In this document: piece after piece, positions 43,889-52,183 of the stretch | Numbering within the stretch: position 1 is the stretch's first letter | Layout of the letters: every line of letters begins with the position of its first letter | DNA from: Chloroflexota bacterium | Lineage (GTDB): Bacteria; Chloroflexota; Anaerolineae; Aggregatilineales; Phototrophicaceae | Direction of reading: 5' to 3' | Length of the DNA: 64,000 nucleotides | Assembly: GCA_011523515.1 (NCBI GenBank) | Contig: WTGO01000031.1 | Coordinates: 1 to 64,000, forward strand | Notes under the pieces: generated by a model | Databases searched by the model: none | Seen by the model: the letters and a program-made list of their open reading frames with translations, nothing else | What the model was told of the DNA's origin: nothing | Position numbers and translations under genes: made by a program

Positions 43889-45523
43889 CTAGCCAAGCGC
43901 CTCTTCACGGCGCAGAATGAGAGCCAGCGCAAAGGCGGAGACCAGTATTAGCACGAGCCCCGGCAGCGCGATGGATGACAAGAAGGCCTCGTCATATGAA
44001 CTCCAGATGCGCGTGGCAAATGTGCGGAAACCGATGGGCCGTAGAATAAGCGTGGTGGGCAATTCCTTCATCACATTCAGGAAGACCAAGGCTAGGCCCG
44101 CGAGAATACCGCCGCGCGCCAAGGGCACGGTTATGCGCGCCAGCGCCGCCCAGGGGGATAAACCCAGGCTGCGCGCGACTTCTTCAAAGCGCGGGTTGAT
44201 TTGAGCGAAGGCGCTTTCCGTGGCGCCGATGCTGAAGGGCAAGTAGCGGATGGAGTAGCCAATGATCAGCAGAGGCAAGGTCTGATAAATGCTCATCAGA
44301 TTCCGCGTGGCGAACATGACCAGCGCCAGAGCGATGACGATGCCCGGCAAGACGTTGCCGGCGTAGGCGGCATTAACCAGCCAGCGATTAAAGCGCGACG
44401 TGCCTCGGGTCGCCAGCAACGCCAGCGGGAAGGCCGCAATGGTCACGACCAGTGCGGATACAGCGCTAACGCCGATGGTGTTGCGCATCAGCAAGGTCAT
44501 TGGCACCTGTATCGGATTGGTGATGATGTGGCCAGCGAGCCATTTGAAAAGTACCAGCACGGGAATGCCAACGCCTGTAAACACAACGGCGCCGCAGAAG
44601 ATCAGCGCCGGGAATTTCCACTTGCCCAGCGGTATGGCCTCTAAATGCCGCTGAGCGCCGACGCCGATGCGGTAATGCCGTCCGCGATGCCGCTGCCAGG
44701 AACGCAGCAGCAGCAGGGCGGCGGTCAAAGCGATGAGCAGCAGCGCAAGCATCGACGCGTTATCCATGCGAAACGACGCGGTCTGGATGAATATGGCGCG
44801 GGTGAAAGCGTTGAAGTGCATGACAGCGACCGCTCCGAAATCGCTCAGCGTGTAGAGCGCTGTCATCAGCGTGCCCGCCGATAGCGCTGGCCGCAGCTGT
44901 GGCAAGGTGATCTGGCGGAAGACCTGCCAGCGGTTCAAACCCAGGCTCTGGCCCGCCTCCTCCAAGCTGCGGTCGCAATGAAGCAGCGCCGCTCGCAAGG
45001 GCAGTACGATATATGGAAAAGTCACAAATGTAATCGTGAGCGTCGCGCCGAAGAATCCACGGATGCCGGGCAAGCGTTCGACGCCGAATGGCGCCAACAG
45101 CGATTGCAGAATCCCTCTGGGACCAAAAGCCTCGGCGTAAGTCACGGCCGTCAGATACGAGGGAATGACCATTGCTGCCAGACCAAAAACCAGCCAAGCT
45201 CGCTGACCGGGCAAGTCAGTGCGGCTGGTAAGCCAGGCAAAGGGAATGGCGATCGCCGTTGCGCAAAGGGTCGTCGCCAGCATCAGCCCGACGCTGTTGC
45301 CGACGATCCGAGCCGTCCGCGCTCGCAGCAGGTATTCGAGGCCCTCCTGGTCCGCGCTGATAGCCCCGATCACCAGATAGACCACCGGAATCATGACGAC
45401 CGCGACCACCGCCAGGCCGACAACCTGCGCCAGCTTGCGATTGCCGACATGCCAACGCGCCAGCGAAACCTGATGTTGTCCGTTTAATCTCAGCCTCGGC
45501 CGAATCGCATCCGCTAGCGACAT
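43889..45523 (-). CDS. ferric-iron ABC transporter permease (FbpB-like, duplicated)
   Basis: 544 residues, two fused permease halves each with about six helices. Each half has an EAA-type loop: LEEAGQSLGLNRWQVFRQITLPQLRPAL and FEEVARSLGLSPWAALARITVPLARGG. This fused FbpB architecture is typical of iron(III) importers. AAGGAG-like sequence before ATG 45523. A hairpin with a U tract separates it from the substrate-binding protein gene upstream. Confidence 0.93.
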   Translation of the reverse strand: MSLADAIRPRLRLNGQHQVSLARWHVGNRKLAQVVGLAVVAVVMIPVVYLVIGAISADQEGLEYLLRARTARIVGNSVGLMLATTLCATAIAIPFAWLTSRTDLPGQRAWLVFGLAAMVIPSYLTAVTYAEAFGPRGILQSLLAPFGVERLPGIRGFFGATLTITFVTFPYIVLPLRAALLHCDRSLEEAGQSLGLNRWQVFRQITLPQLRPALSAGTLMTALYTLSDFGAVAVMHFNAFTRAIFIQTASFRMDNASMLALLLIALTAALLLLRSWQRHRGRHYRIGVGAQRHLEAIPLGKWKFPALIFCGAVVFTGVGIPVLVLFKWLAGHIITNPIQVPMTLLMRNTIGVSAVSALVVTIAAFPLALLATRGTSRFNRWLVNAAYAGNVLPGIVIALALVMFATRNLMSIYQTLPLLIIGYSIRYLPFSIGATESAFAQINPRFEEVARSLGLSPWAALARITVPLARGGILAGLALVFLNVMKELPTTLILRPIGFRTFATRIWSSYDEAFLSSIALPGLVLILVSAFALALILRREEALG

Positions 45524-45533
45524 AATTCTCCTT

Positions 45534-45571
45534 AAAAATTAAGCCGGCGCGAAGGCGCCCCCGCCCCGGCT
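45534..45571 (-). terminator. intra-operon attenuating terminator between binding protein and permease
   Basis: Minus strand AGCCGG...CCGGCT with an inner GGCGCCTTCGCGCC stem-loop, followed by TAATTTTTAA. Such elements reduce permease expression relative to the abundant binding protein. Confidence 0.55.
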
Positions 45572-45586
45572 GTTAACTTGCGGCTG

Positions 45587-46606
45587 CTATTCGAGCGCGC
45601 CGCTATCTTCAATCATTTGCACGGTACCCTGGAGATCCGCCAGATCCGACAGGTCGATTTCCGGCGTCTCAATTTCGGCCAGCGCAGGCAAATCAACCGA
45701 AGGGTGGACAGACGCGACCAGCGGATATTCGTAGGTGCTTTGGGCGAAGTATTCTTGCGCCGTATCGCTGAGCAGGTAGTCGACCAGCGCCAAGGCGTCA
45801 TAGGGTTGATCGGTCGATTTGAGAATCGCCGCGCCCGCTATATTGATCAGGGAGCCCAGGTCGCCGCCGGGGAAGAAATGCAGCGTGGCCGTGATATCCG
45901 GGTCCTCCGCCAGGAAACGGAACAGGTAGTAGTGGTTGACCAGGCCGCCAACGACCTCGCCGTCAATGGTCGCCTGAACGATTGGCGTGTTCTTGGGATA
46001 GGCTTGCACGCCGTTGGCGATCATTTCCGCCAGCCAGCCCGCGGTCTCATCTTCACCCAGCAAGACGCGCATGGCGGTGACATTGGCGACGAAAGACGCG
46101 TTTGTCGGCGCCCAGCCAACCAGGCCGCTCCATTCTTCGCCGGTGAGATCGAGGATCGAGCCCGGCAACTCCAGCCCATGCTCTTCCAGCGATTCCGGGC
46201 TGTATACAAAGACGCGCGCGCGTCCGCTCAAGCCGGCCCATAGGCGGTCAGGAGACACAAATGCGGAATCGACAACGCGCTCGATTGTCGCGTCGGGCAG
46301 CCTGTGGAGCATATCAGCCGCCGCCAGCGCGCCCAGGGCACCGCCATCCTGCGCGATGAAAACATCGGCCGGGCTGTTTTCGCCCTCGGTGAGAATCTGA
46401 TTGGCGACCGCGCTGGTGCCGCCATAGAGAATTTCCACGGTGATGCCGGTGTCCTCGCTGAATTGCGCCAGAATCGGACCGATCAAGCTTTCGTTGCGGC
46501 CCGAGTATACGGTAAGGACTTGTTCGTCATCCGCGAATGCCGGCGCGCCGACAAGCGTGACAAGCAGGATGACCAGGCTAAACAGGATAAAACGTTGTGT
46601 GGACAT
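45587..46606 (-). CDS. ferric-iron ABC transporter substrate-binding protein (FbpA-like)
   Basis: Extracytoplasmic iron-binding protein, 339 residues. Signal peptide MSTQRFILFSLVILLVTLVGAPAFA, then VLTVYSGRNESLIGPILAQFSEDTGI, ADVFIAQDGGALGALAAADML, and VGGLVNHYYLFRF carrying the adjacent Tyr pair that coordinates Fe(III) in FbpA/FutA proteins. It lacks a lipobox Cys, so it is free or anchored in another way. AAGGAG lies before the ATG; two inverted repeats lie upstream. Confidence 0.92.
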   Translation of the reverse strand: MSTQRFILFSLVILLVTLVGAPAFADDEQVLTVYSGRNESLIGPILAQFSEDTGITVEILYGGTSAVANQILTEGENSPADVFIAQDGGALGALAAADMLHRLPDATIERVVDSAFVSPDRLWAGLSGRARVFVYSPESLEEHGLELPGSILDLTGEEWSGLVGWAPTNASFVANVTAMRVLLGEDETAGWLAEMIANGVQAYPKNTPIVQATIDGEVVGGLVNHYYLFRFLAEDPDITATLHFFPGGDLGSLINIAGAAILKSTDQPYDALALVDYLLSDTAQEYFAQSTYEYPLVASVHPSVDLPALAEIETPEIDLSDLADLQGTVQMIEDSGALE

Positions 46607-46630
46607 ACGCTACGCTCCTTGCGTTTGCTG

Positions 46631-46650
46631 CAAATCCACGTTAGGATTTG
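46631..46650 (-). promoter_or_regulatory. short dyad in the fbpA-like leader
   Basis: CAAATCC-ACGTTA-GGATTTG, a 7-bp perfect inverted repeat just before the ribosome site of the substrate-binding protein. Could be an operator or an mRNA hairpin. Confidence 0.4.
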
Positions 46651-46662
46651 CATAGATAGACG

Positions 46663-46717
46663 AAGGTCAATCGGGAATGTGGTCAGGTGACGAAGCCTTT
46701 TCATCCCGATTGACCTT
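46663..46717. repeat. 14-bp perfect inverted repeat upstream of the iron-importer operon
   Basis: AAGGTCAATCGGGA (46663-46676) and TCCCGATTGACCTT (46704-46717), 27 bases apart. On the plus strand the right arm is followed by TCTGTTTTATC, so it could be a plus-strand terminator, a minus-strand leader hairpin or paired protein-binding sites. Confidence 0.6.
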
Positions 46718-46939
46718 TCTGTTTTATCAGAGACTGCTTGAGCCTGTCCACGCCACTGGTAAAGTCCGAATTGTCGGTGCTGCAGGACGGGTATTGATGT
46801 CGCTTACGCTTGGGGATTAATTGCCCTGGTGGCGCAAATTTCGGCCGGTTAAACTTGCATTCGCAACGCGCTGGCGCTTGCTGCGCGCCTTAGCCAAATT
46901 ATCAGCGCCGGGTTGCTGAACCTAGACAAGTTTTGAGTA

Positions 46940-46956
46940 AATCAATAGAGTTGATT
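46940..46956 (+). promoter_or_regulatory. operator-like palindrome before the E2-JAB-E1 operon
   Basis: AATCAA-TAGAG-TTGATT, 39 bases before the E2 start. AT-rich and isolated in GC-rich sequence, as expected for an operator or promoter core. Confidence 0.35.
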
Positions 46957-46994
46957 CGACCAGGTAGGTTCAGCCGCAGGTCGGAGAGCGCCCA

Positions 46995-47468
46995 ATGTCA
47001 AATTGGTGGGGAACGCGCAAGAATGTCTCAGCCCGCCTTGTCTGGGAAGTCGAGGCGATGAAAGCCGCCTTTGGCAATACTTTTAAGTTGGTCGTGCCTC
47101 CTTTTGGCGGATTGCTCTACTGGCAAGGCGTGGTCGAAATCAATATGAGCATCCTGGACTCGCCCCGTCACAGTCTGAAACTGGTTTATCCCAAAGAGTA
47201 TCCCAATCGCCCGGCTGAAGCGTATTGTGTCAAACCGCGGATTTACAGCGAAAAACACCAGTACGAAGACGGCCAGCTCTGCCTGTTCAATCCGAAAGAT
47301 GGCGAACAATACGGGTGGAATCCGTCCAAATCGACGGCAGTGACCGTTGGCGGCTGGGCGATTCAGTGGCTTTACGCTTATTACACTTGGCGCTCCACCG
47401 GCAACTGGCCCGGCATAGAAGAACGGATCAAAGCGAGCACGCCCTTGCCGCGCCGCCGGAGACGCTGA
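46995..47468 (+). CDS. E2-like (ubiquitin-conjugating fold) protein
   Basis: 157 residues resembling prokaryotic E2 proteins. The core pattern reads LKLVYPKEYPNRPAEAYCVKPRI, then HQYEDGQLCLFNPKDGEQYGW and AIQWLYAYYTWRSTGNWPG, the order of the UBC fold around the active-site Cys; C96 in QLCLF is the candidate thioester Cys and the YPxxYPxxPP-like segment precedes it. WPG with the terminal helix is typical of the bacterial group. The C-terminus ends in five Arg. CGGAGAG precedes the ATG. First gene of a three-gene operon with JAB and E1-like proteins; the next gene starts 2 bases after the stop. Confidence 0.8.
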   Translation: MSNWWGTRKNVSARLVWEVEAMKAAFGNTFKLVVPPFGGLLYWQGVVEINMSILDSPRHSLKLVYPKEYPNRPAEAYCVKPRIYSEKHQYEDGQLCLFNPKDGEQYGWNPSKSTAVTVGGWAIQWLYAYYTWRSTGNWPGIEERIKASTPLPRRRRR

Positions 47469-47470
47469 TC

Positions 47471-48667
47471 ATGCGGACAACGGATGAACCGGAATTCGTC
47501 AGGCTGATGCAGGCCGAATTCGAACATGTCAGGAATCGCTTGCGGGGGATGGCCATGATTTCACGCGGAATCGTACCCAATCTGGTCCTGTCGCAGCGAG
47601 CTGTTGAACGCATGCTGTCGGCTGCCAGCCAATTCATGGCGGACGAAACCGGCGAAGCCATGGTGGGTTTTGTCATAAACGATGACACGCCGGAAGGTCT
47701 GCCCACGATCTACGTCCTGGACACAATATCGCCGGATGAAACGGCTGTGCGCCGCTCGCACACATTTCAGCAAGGCGACGCCCTGCAAGACGAGATCATC
47801 TGGTGGCTGCAGGAGAATTGGCATTTTCATCGCGAACGCCATCGCGGCAGCGAGGCGCTTGAGGATCGCTTCGATGTTCCGCTGCGGTATTTGGGGGATT
47901 GGCACAAGCAACCGGGGTCCATGATTCAACCTAGCCATGGCGACCACATGACAGCGCTGTCCTGGCTCGACGATGATGACCTCGGCATGGATTCACTGCT
48001 GGTGCCAATTGTTACCGTAGGCCATGCGCCCATCATAGGCGAGACGGAACTGGCGGTAAACTATATCACCGTGCCGATGGAAAATGGCTATGATATGCGG
48101 GTGGACTGGTGGTATATCCACCGCGATGTGCGCAAATTTCAGCCGGTGCATCCGGTCGTCGTGCCCGCCGATAACTTGCCGTCAATGATGAAATACGGTT
48201 GGCATGTGGTGCTGGCTGATCGCCTGACCGACGAGACTTTCGCGCTGGCGAACGATGGGCTGCTGGTTCGCACGCTATTCTACGAATGCGACGGCGAGGT
48301 GCCGCTGGAATTCTGCTTTATCACCCTACGGCAAGACTCCTCGTCCTTTGTCCTCTTCGTCACTCAGCATGACTATCCGCAACGCGACCCGCAGGCTTAT
48401 CATGCGCCCTCAGTCGCAGGTGTCAACTTGATGGATCCGGTCGCCAGTTTTCAGCTGCTGTGGGAGGTCGCCACACGGATTGAAGACCCGCCGGGCTGGC
48501 AGTGGTCCAGCGACAAACAGCTCATCGACTACCTCATCGCGATCGAGGTCGAAATGGGATTGCGGCAACCGCCGATTCAGATTATTCCGGTGTTCAATCA
48601 CGCCGACGAGGCAATCGGCGATGCCGACGATTTACAATCCGATTCCGAGGCGCAGGAGCATGACTGA
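47471..48667 (+). CDS. JAB/MPN-domain (JAMM) isopeptidase-like protein
   Basis: 398 residues from ATG 47471; the ORF-track start at 47225 lies in the E2 gene. The N-terminal ~170 residues resemble a JAB/MPN domain: Glu in DETGEAMVGFV (E62) and DWHKQPGSMIQPSHGDH, which keeps the JAMM spacing H-x-H-x7-S-x2-D as H145-K-Q147-x7-S155-x2-D158, with Gln replacing the second zinc His. The remaining ~220 residues are an unrecognised domain with aromatic-rich strands (MRVDWWYIHRDVRKFQP, VLFVTQHDYP). In ubiquitin-like systems JAB peptidases process the modifier or remove it. The E1-like gene overlaps its end by 8 bp. Confidence 0.72.
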   Translation: MRTTDEPEFVRLMQAEFEHVRNRLRGMAMISRGIVPNLVLSQRAVERMLSAASQFMADETGEAMVGFVINDDTPEGLPTIYVLDTISPDETAVRRSHTFQQGDALQDEIIWWLQENWHFHRERHRGSEALEDRFDVPLRYLGDWHKQPGSMIQPSHGDHMTALSWLDDDDLGMDSLLVPIVTVGHAPIIGETELAVNYITVPMENGYDMRVDWWYIHRDVRKFQPVHPVVVPADNLPSMMKYGWHVVLADRLTDETFALANDGLLVRTLFYECDGEVPLEFCFITLRQDSSSFVLFVTQHDYPQRDPQAYHAPSVAGVNLMDPVASFQLLWEVATRIEDPPGWQWSSDKQLIDYLIAIEVEMGLRQPPIQIIPVFNHADEAIGDADDLQSDSEAQEHD

Positions 48668-49586
48668 CATGTGGCAACGCGTAGAGCGGCTCATCGGTGC
48701 GGACAATTTGGGGCGACTCGCCGAGAAAAAGGTGGCTGTCGTCGGGCTGGGCTCGGGCGGCGGATTTGTTGCCCTCAGCTTGGCTATGAGCGGCATCGTC
48801 AATTTCGTCCTGGTGGACAACGACGACCTGGAAAGGGGCAATGTGACCCGTCACGTCTGTGATCTGCGTTATGTCGGCCGCAACAAAGCCGAGGCCGTGG
48901 CTGATCTGATCGAGAATCGCAACCCTGGGGCGCAGGTCGAATCGCGCGCCGGCTTGATCGAGGACCATTGGGATTGCCTGGACGATGTGGACATCTTGGT
49001 CGCGGCCGTTGATAGCGAGCAAGTAAAATTCACGATCAACGAACAATGCCTGAAGAGAGGCCTTTGCGCGTCTTACGCCGGCGTCTATGAACGCGGCGAA
49101 GGCGGCGACCATGTGATCATTCGGCCCTTTGAAGGACCCTGTTATGCTTGCTGGTCGGAGGCGACGCGCGATGGCGTCATGGTCGCCCTAAGCCCGGGTG
49201 GTGATCTGGATTATGGCATGATCGGGGAAGCGGGCACTCTGGAAGCCGAACCGGGCCTCTGGGTCAACGTCACCAAAGTGGCCGGCATTCAGACGGATCT
49301 CATCATTAATGAGCTGTTGCGCGGCGCCAGCGCTCACGAACCTATGCCGGCCAACACGCTGATCGTCACCAATGGCTACATGGATATATTTGAGGGGCAA
49401 GAAAACGAGCCCCATACCGGCGTCTGGCTCGAAATCGGTCGCGATCCCGATTGCCTGGTCTGCGGGGAGCGGCTCAAACAAGGCGTGAGAAAGCTGGTCG
49501 AGAGCGATGAGGGCAGTATTTCCCTGGCCGATCTGGCGGCTTCCGGCCTGACGACCGACATCGAATTTGAAGATGAGGACGACTAG
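48660..49586 (+). CDS. E1/ThiF-family adenylating enzyme
   Basis: 308 residues from ATG 48660. ThiF/MoeB/E1 Rossmann domain: VAVVGLGSGGGFVALSLAMSG (ATP loop), VLVDNDDLERGNVTRHVC with the conserved Asp, Asn and Arg that hold ATP-Mg, and GRNKAEAVADLIENRNPG. Zinc-type Cys pairs are present as CYAC (161-164) and CLVC (265-268). C130/C136 near the ATP site or one outside the zinc pairs could be a catalytic thiol. The family adenylates a C-terminal Gly of a ubiquitin-like protein. Last gene of the operon; the stop overlaps the convergent unknown gene by 4 bases. Confidence 0.88.
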   Translation: MTDMWQRVERLIGADNLGRLAEKKVAVVGLGSGGGFVALSLAMSGIVNFVLVDNDDLERGNVTRHVCDLRYVGRNKAEAVADLIENRNPGAQVESRAGLIEDHWDCLDDVDILVAAVDSEQVKFTINEQCLKRGLCASYAGVYERGEGGDHVIIRPFEGPCYACWSEATRDGVMVALSPGGDLDYGMIGEAGTLEAEPGLWVNVTKVAGIQTDLIINELLRGASAHEPMPANTLIVTNGYMDIFEGQENEPHTGVWLEIGRDPDCLVCGERLKQGVRKLVESDEGSISLADLAASGLTTDIEFEDEDD

Positions 49587-50134
49587 CTCGCTTCAAGCTT
49601 TTGCCGCCAACTTGCCACGATATTTTTGAGCGTTTGTCGATGATCCAGGCGCTCTTTTTCCAGGAAACGGCAACGATGCAGCAACGTGTCTCCGGCATCA
49701 GGCGGCCCGCCGCCATCTTGATAATACAAATTAAAGTGATTCTGAATCGCCACACGATAGACGCCGGCGTCGTAGACCGGCGCGCGATACGGCAACTGGC
49801 GCTCGGCGATGCTTAGCAAGATGCGTTCGTCTTCGTAATGCGCCCAAACCCCCAGCAGGCACAGGGTTTGATAACCGTGGTATCCCTTGTGATGAAACCA
49901 GACGACCACGGCGGACCAAGCCGGACCGCGCAATGGCTTGGGACCGTAACAAAGCACTTGCTGATAATCTCTGCGCGTCAGCTGGGCCAGCGTGTCGTAG
50001 GCGTTGATGCGATCAAGGGCGCGATCCTGTGGTGTCTGCGGCAGCAGCTCGCGCCTTCTGTGGCCGAAGGGGCGTCCCTCGGCGATACGCCTGAGAATGT
50101 CGTTATAGCGTTCGTCGTCGCGATCAGCCTTCAT
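49583..50134 (-). CDS. hypothetical protein next to the E1-like gene
   Basis: 183 residues, soluble, not recognised. Basic N-terminal third (RRIAEGRPFGHRRREL), a hydrophobic/aromatic core (WSAVVVWFHHKGYHGYQTLCLLGVWAHYED) and a charged C-terminus. It is convergent with the E1-like gene with a 4-bp overlap, so it may or may not belong to that system. Not ubiquitin-like by eye: no beta-grasp pattern and no terminal Gly-Gly. Confidence 0.55.
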   Translation of the reverse strand: MKADRDDERYNDILRRIAEGRPFGHRRRELLPQTPQDRALDRINAYDTLAQLTRRDYQQVLCYGPKPLRGPAWSAVVVWFHHKGYHGYQTLCLLGVWAHYEDERILLSIAERQLPYRAPVYDAGVYRVAIQNHFNLYYQDGGGPPDAGDTLLHRCRFLEKERLDHRQTLKNIVASWRQKLEAS

Positions 50135-50157
50135 AACCGCATATATCAGCGTCTGAC

Positions 50158-50979
50158 TTAGACGGCTGCCAAGAATTCCCGCAGCCTTGCTTCAAACCGC
50201 GCGGGATGTTCCATATTTGGCAGGTGCGCCGCATTGGACAGGATAAGTTTACGCGCGCGCGGAAGCTGCACCGCCATATAGTCAGCCGCTTGATGCAAGT
50301 AGGGCAGATCATTCTCGCCGATGACAACCAGGGCGGGCATCGTCAGCTCCTGCAATCGCTGAGCCGCGGGTACATCGACATGCTTGCGCTTATGCTCCCC
50401 AATTCCGCTGAGCTCATGCTGGGTCGCCTGGCGCGCCATTGCGAAGGCCTTGGCGCGGATTGCCGGGTCGACATCGGCGCGAGAGCGACCGACGCCGTCG
50501 AACCAGATCTGCATATCGAGCTCAGCCACGGCTTCTACATCACCCCGCTCAAAGGCTGCGTTCGACTGCGCGATCAGCTCGTCCGGCCAGGCGGCATCGC
50601 CGTCGAAGCCGCGTGGATCGCTGCCGAGGAGTATCAGCGCCGATACCCGCTGCGGATGCGCCAAGGCGTATTCGATCGCCAGACCACCTCCTATCGAACA
50701 GCCCATCAAGCTATACGGCGCGGGTATGTCCAGGGCGTCCAGCAAGCTTTCCAGGTCATCATGAATATTGAACTCGCCGCCGACTGGCAAGCTGCGCCCG
50801 TAGCCGCGCATATCAAAGCGCAGCGTCTGATAGCTGTCAGCGAGCGACGCGAATTCATAGTCCCACATGCGGCAATCGGCGATTCCGGCGTGAATCATGA
50901 TCAGCGCTTGGCCGACGCCCGCGCGCTCATAGTAGAGTTGCGCGCCATTGACCTCGACGAAGCCAGCGTCTATTTCCAT
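50158..50979 (-). CDS. alpha/beta-fold hydrolase
   Basis: 273 residues from ATG 50979 (MEIDAGFVEVNGAQLYYE). Oxyanion region MIHAGIADCRMW, nucleophile elbow LMGCSIGGGLAIEYAL with Ser in GxSxG, acid in VVIGENDLPYLHQ and His in LSNAAHLPNMEHP. Family includes esterases, lactonases and C-C hydrolases; substrate unknown. Its start lies 8 bases after the tandem GNAT stop, same strand, likely one transcript. Confidence 0.9.
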   Translation of the reverse strand: MEIDAGFVEVNGAQLYYERAGVGQALIMIHAGIADCRMWDYEFASLADSYQTLRFDMRGYGRSLPVGGEFNIHDDLESLLDALDIPAPYSLMGCSIGGGLAIEYALAHPQRVSALILLGSDPRGFDGDAAWPDELIAQSNAAFERGDVEAVAELDMQIWFDGVGRSRADVDPAIRAKAFAMARQATQHELSGIGEHKRKHVDVPAAQRLQELTMPALVVIGENDLPYLHQAADYMAVQLPRARKLILSNAAHLPNMEHPARFEARLREFLAAV

Positions 50980-50987
50980 TGACGGTC

Positions 50988-51995
50988 TCAATCCACCGCT
51001 ACCTTGGCCAGCTCAATACCTTGCCGCAGGACTTTTTCATAGACATTGAAGCGCTGATAAATGTGCATACCCACGCGCTCATACAGGGCCACGGCGTTAG
51101 TCAGGCTCTGGCCGTCCACGTCCAGATGGACCAGCCGCTTGCCGCGATCCCAAAAGGCCGCGAAGCTGTGCTGCAGCATCGCCGACGCCAGCCCGCGCCG
51201 GCGATAAGCGCGGCGGACACCGACCGTATCGACATAGCCGGCTTCGGGATCGCGGAAATCCTGCGTCAGCCCGAGCAAGCAGCCGACCACCTCGCCGGTT
51301 GCGCTGTCTACCGGGAAAATGACCAACTCCGGATCAAAGAAGGGATCGTTATCCAGCCAATGGCGGAACACCTCCAGATCTCTCTCGAACGACTCTTCGA
51401 TAAAGCCGAAGTGATCGGAGAAGGCATCGCGCACGACATCGACCAGGACGGGCAGGTCGATCTCATGGCGGTAGGGGCGCGTGACGATTCCATTCGGATA
51501 GGGCGGGGGAAGCGGTCGCGCCGTCAGCTTGATTTCCATATCATAGAAGCTGCGGCGGACACAGTACCCGGCCGCCTGCAGCGCGCCCTCGGCGAAGGCA
51601 TATCCTTGGCGCGCGCCGGTTTGCAGGCTGATCCGCGCCTCAGGCGGGCAGCGGAGGATAACTTCGCTGGCTCTGGCATCAGCCCAGGCCAGCAGGGTTT
51701 GCTCAAGTTTGCGCTCCAGATACGCGGGATGAACGCCCCAATTCACGCCGGGGCGAACCGGTTTTTCGGCGGTCGCCGAGAAAGTCGCATAGGCGGCCAG
51801 CTGCCCCTCGGCATCGATATACGCGATCGACGAATTCCTAAGGTCGAAGCCCGGCTCCTGCCACTCTAGACGCACAATATCAGGCTCTATACGTTCCTTC
51901 ACGCCGATGGACGCCGAGATAGCATTTTGCGTGTCGACATAGATCTGGACGTCGTCCAAGGCAAGCGGGCGGGTCTCAAATTCTGAAGCGCTCAT
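50988..51995 (-). CDS. tandem GNAT acetyltransferase
   Basis: 335 residues with two GNAT domains. The C-terminal one is canonical: GEVVGCLLGLTQDF, then VDTVGVRRAYRRRGLASAMLQHSFAAFWDRG (acetyl-CoA R/QxxGxA loop) and LDVDGQSLTNAVALYERVGM. The N-terminal one is degenerate. Overall resembles mycothiol-synthase-like tandem GNATs, but the substrate is unknown. Upstream of the alpha/beta hydrolase on the same strand. Confidence 0.87.
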   Translation of the reverse strand: MSASEFETRPLALDDVQIYVDTQNAISASIGVKERIEPDIVRLEWQEPGFDLRNSSIAYIDAEGQLAAYATFSATAEKPVRPGVNWGVHPAYLERKLEQTLLAWADARASEVILRCPPEARISLQTGARQGYAFAEGALQAAGYCVRRSFYDMEIKLTARPLPPPYPNGIVTRPYRHEIDLPVLVDVVRDAFSDHFGFIEESFERDLEVFRHWLDNDPFFDPELVIFPVDSATGEVVGCLLGLTQDFRDPEAGYVDTVGVRRAYRRRGLASAMLQHSFAAFWDRGKRLVHLDVDGQSLTNAVALYERVGMHIYQRFNVYEKVLRQGIELAKVAVD

Positions 51996-52117
51996 AGATT
52001 GGCCAGTCTTAGTTGATGAGTTTGGCAGCTTGAAAGCGATCGCCGCGGCGCGCGATTTGCGGATCCCGTTTTGATGAATGCGCGCCGCCGGCGGATTATA
52101 CGGAGAAAAAGTCTTGC

Positions 52118-52146
52118 TTAACAGTGTTGCCCTTTTGCGGTATGAT
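52118..52146 (+). promoter_or_regulatory. sigma-70-type promoter
   Basis: TTAACA, 17-base spacer, TATGAT, 38 bases before the ATG at 52184. GGAGCGGGG supplies a ribosome site. Confidence 0.65.
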
Positions 52147-52183
52147 GACCGCGCTTAAACGGTGCGCCTGGAGCGGGGCTTGA

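Larger units (their letters stand above)
46607..46994. other. divergent intergenic region between the iron importer and the E2-JAB-E1 operon
   Basis: About 390 bases, no gene seen; in particular no small ORF resembling a ubiquitin-like protein with a C-terminal Gly-Gly. It carries three inverted repeats (46631-46650, 46663-46717, 46940-46956), which are listed separately. Confidence 0.55.

Noticed and set aside
46995-49586. type II CBASS assignment
   Set aside because: CBASS requires a CD-NTase and usually has E1 and E2 fused as Cap2; neither is seen here.
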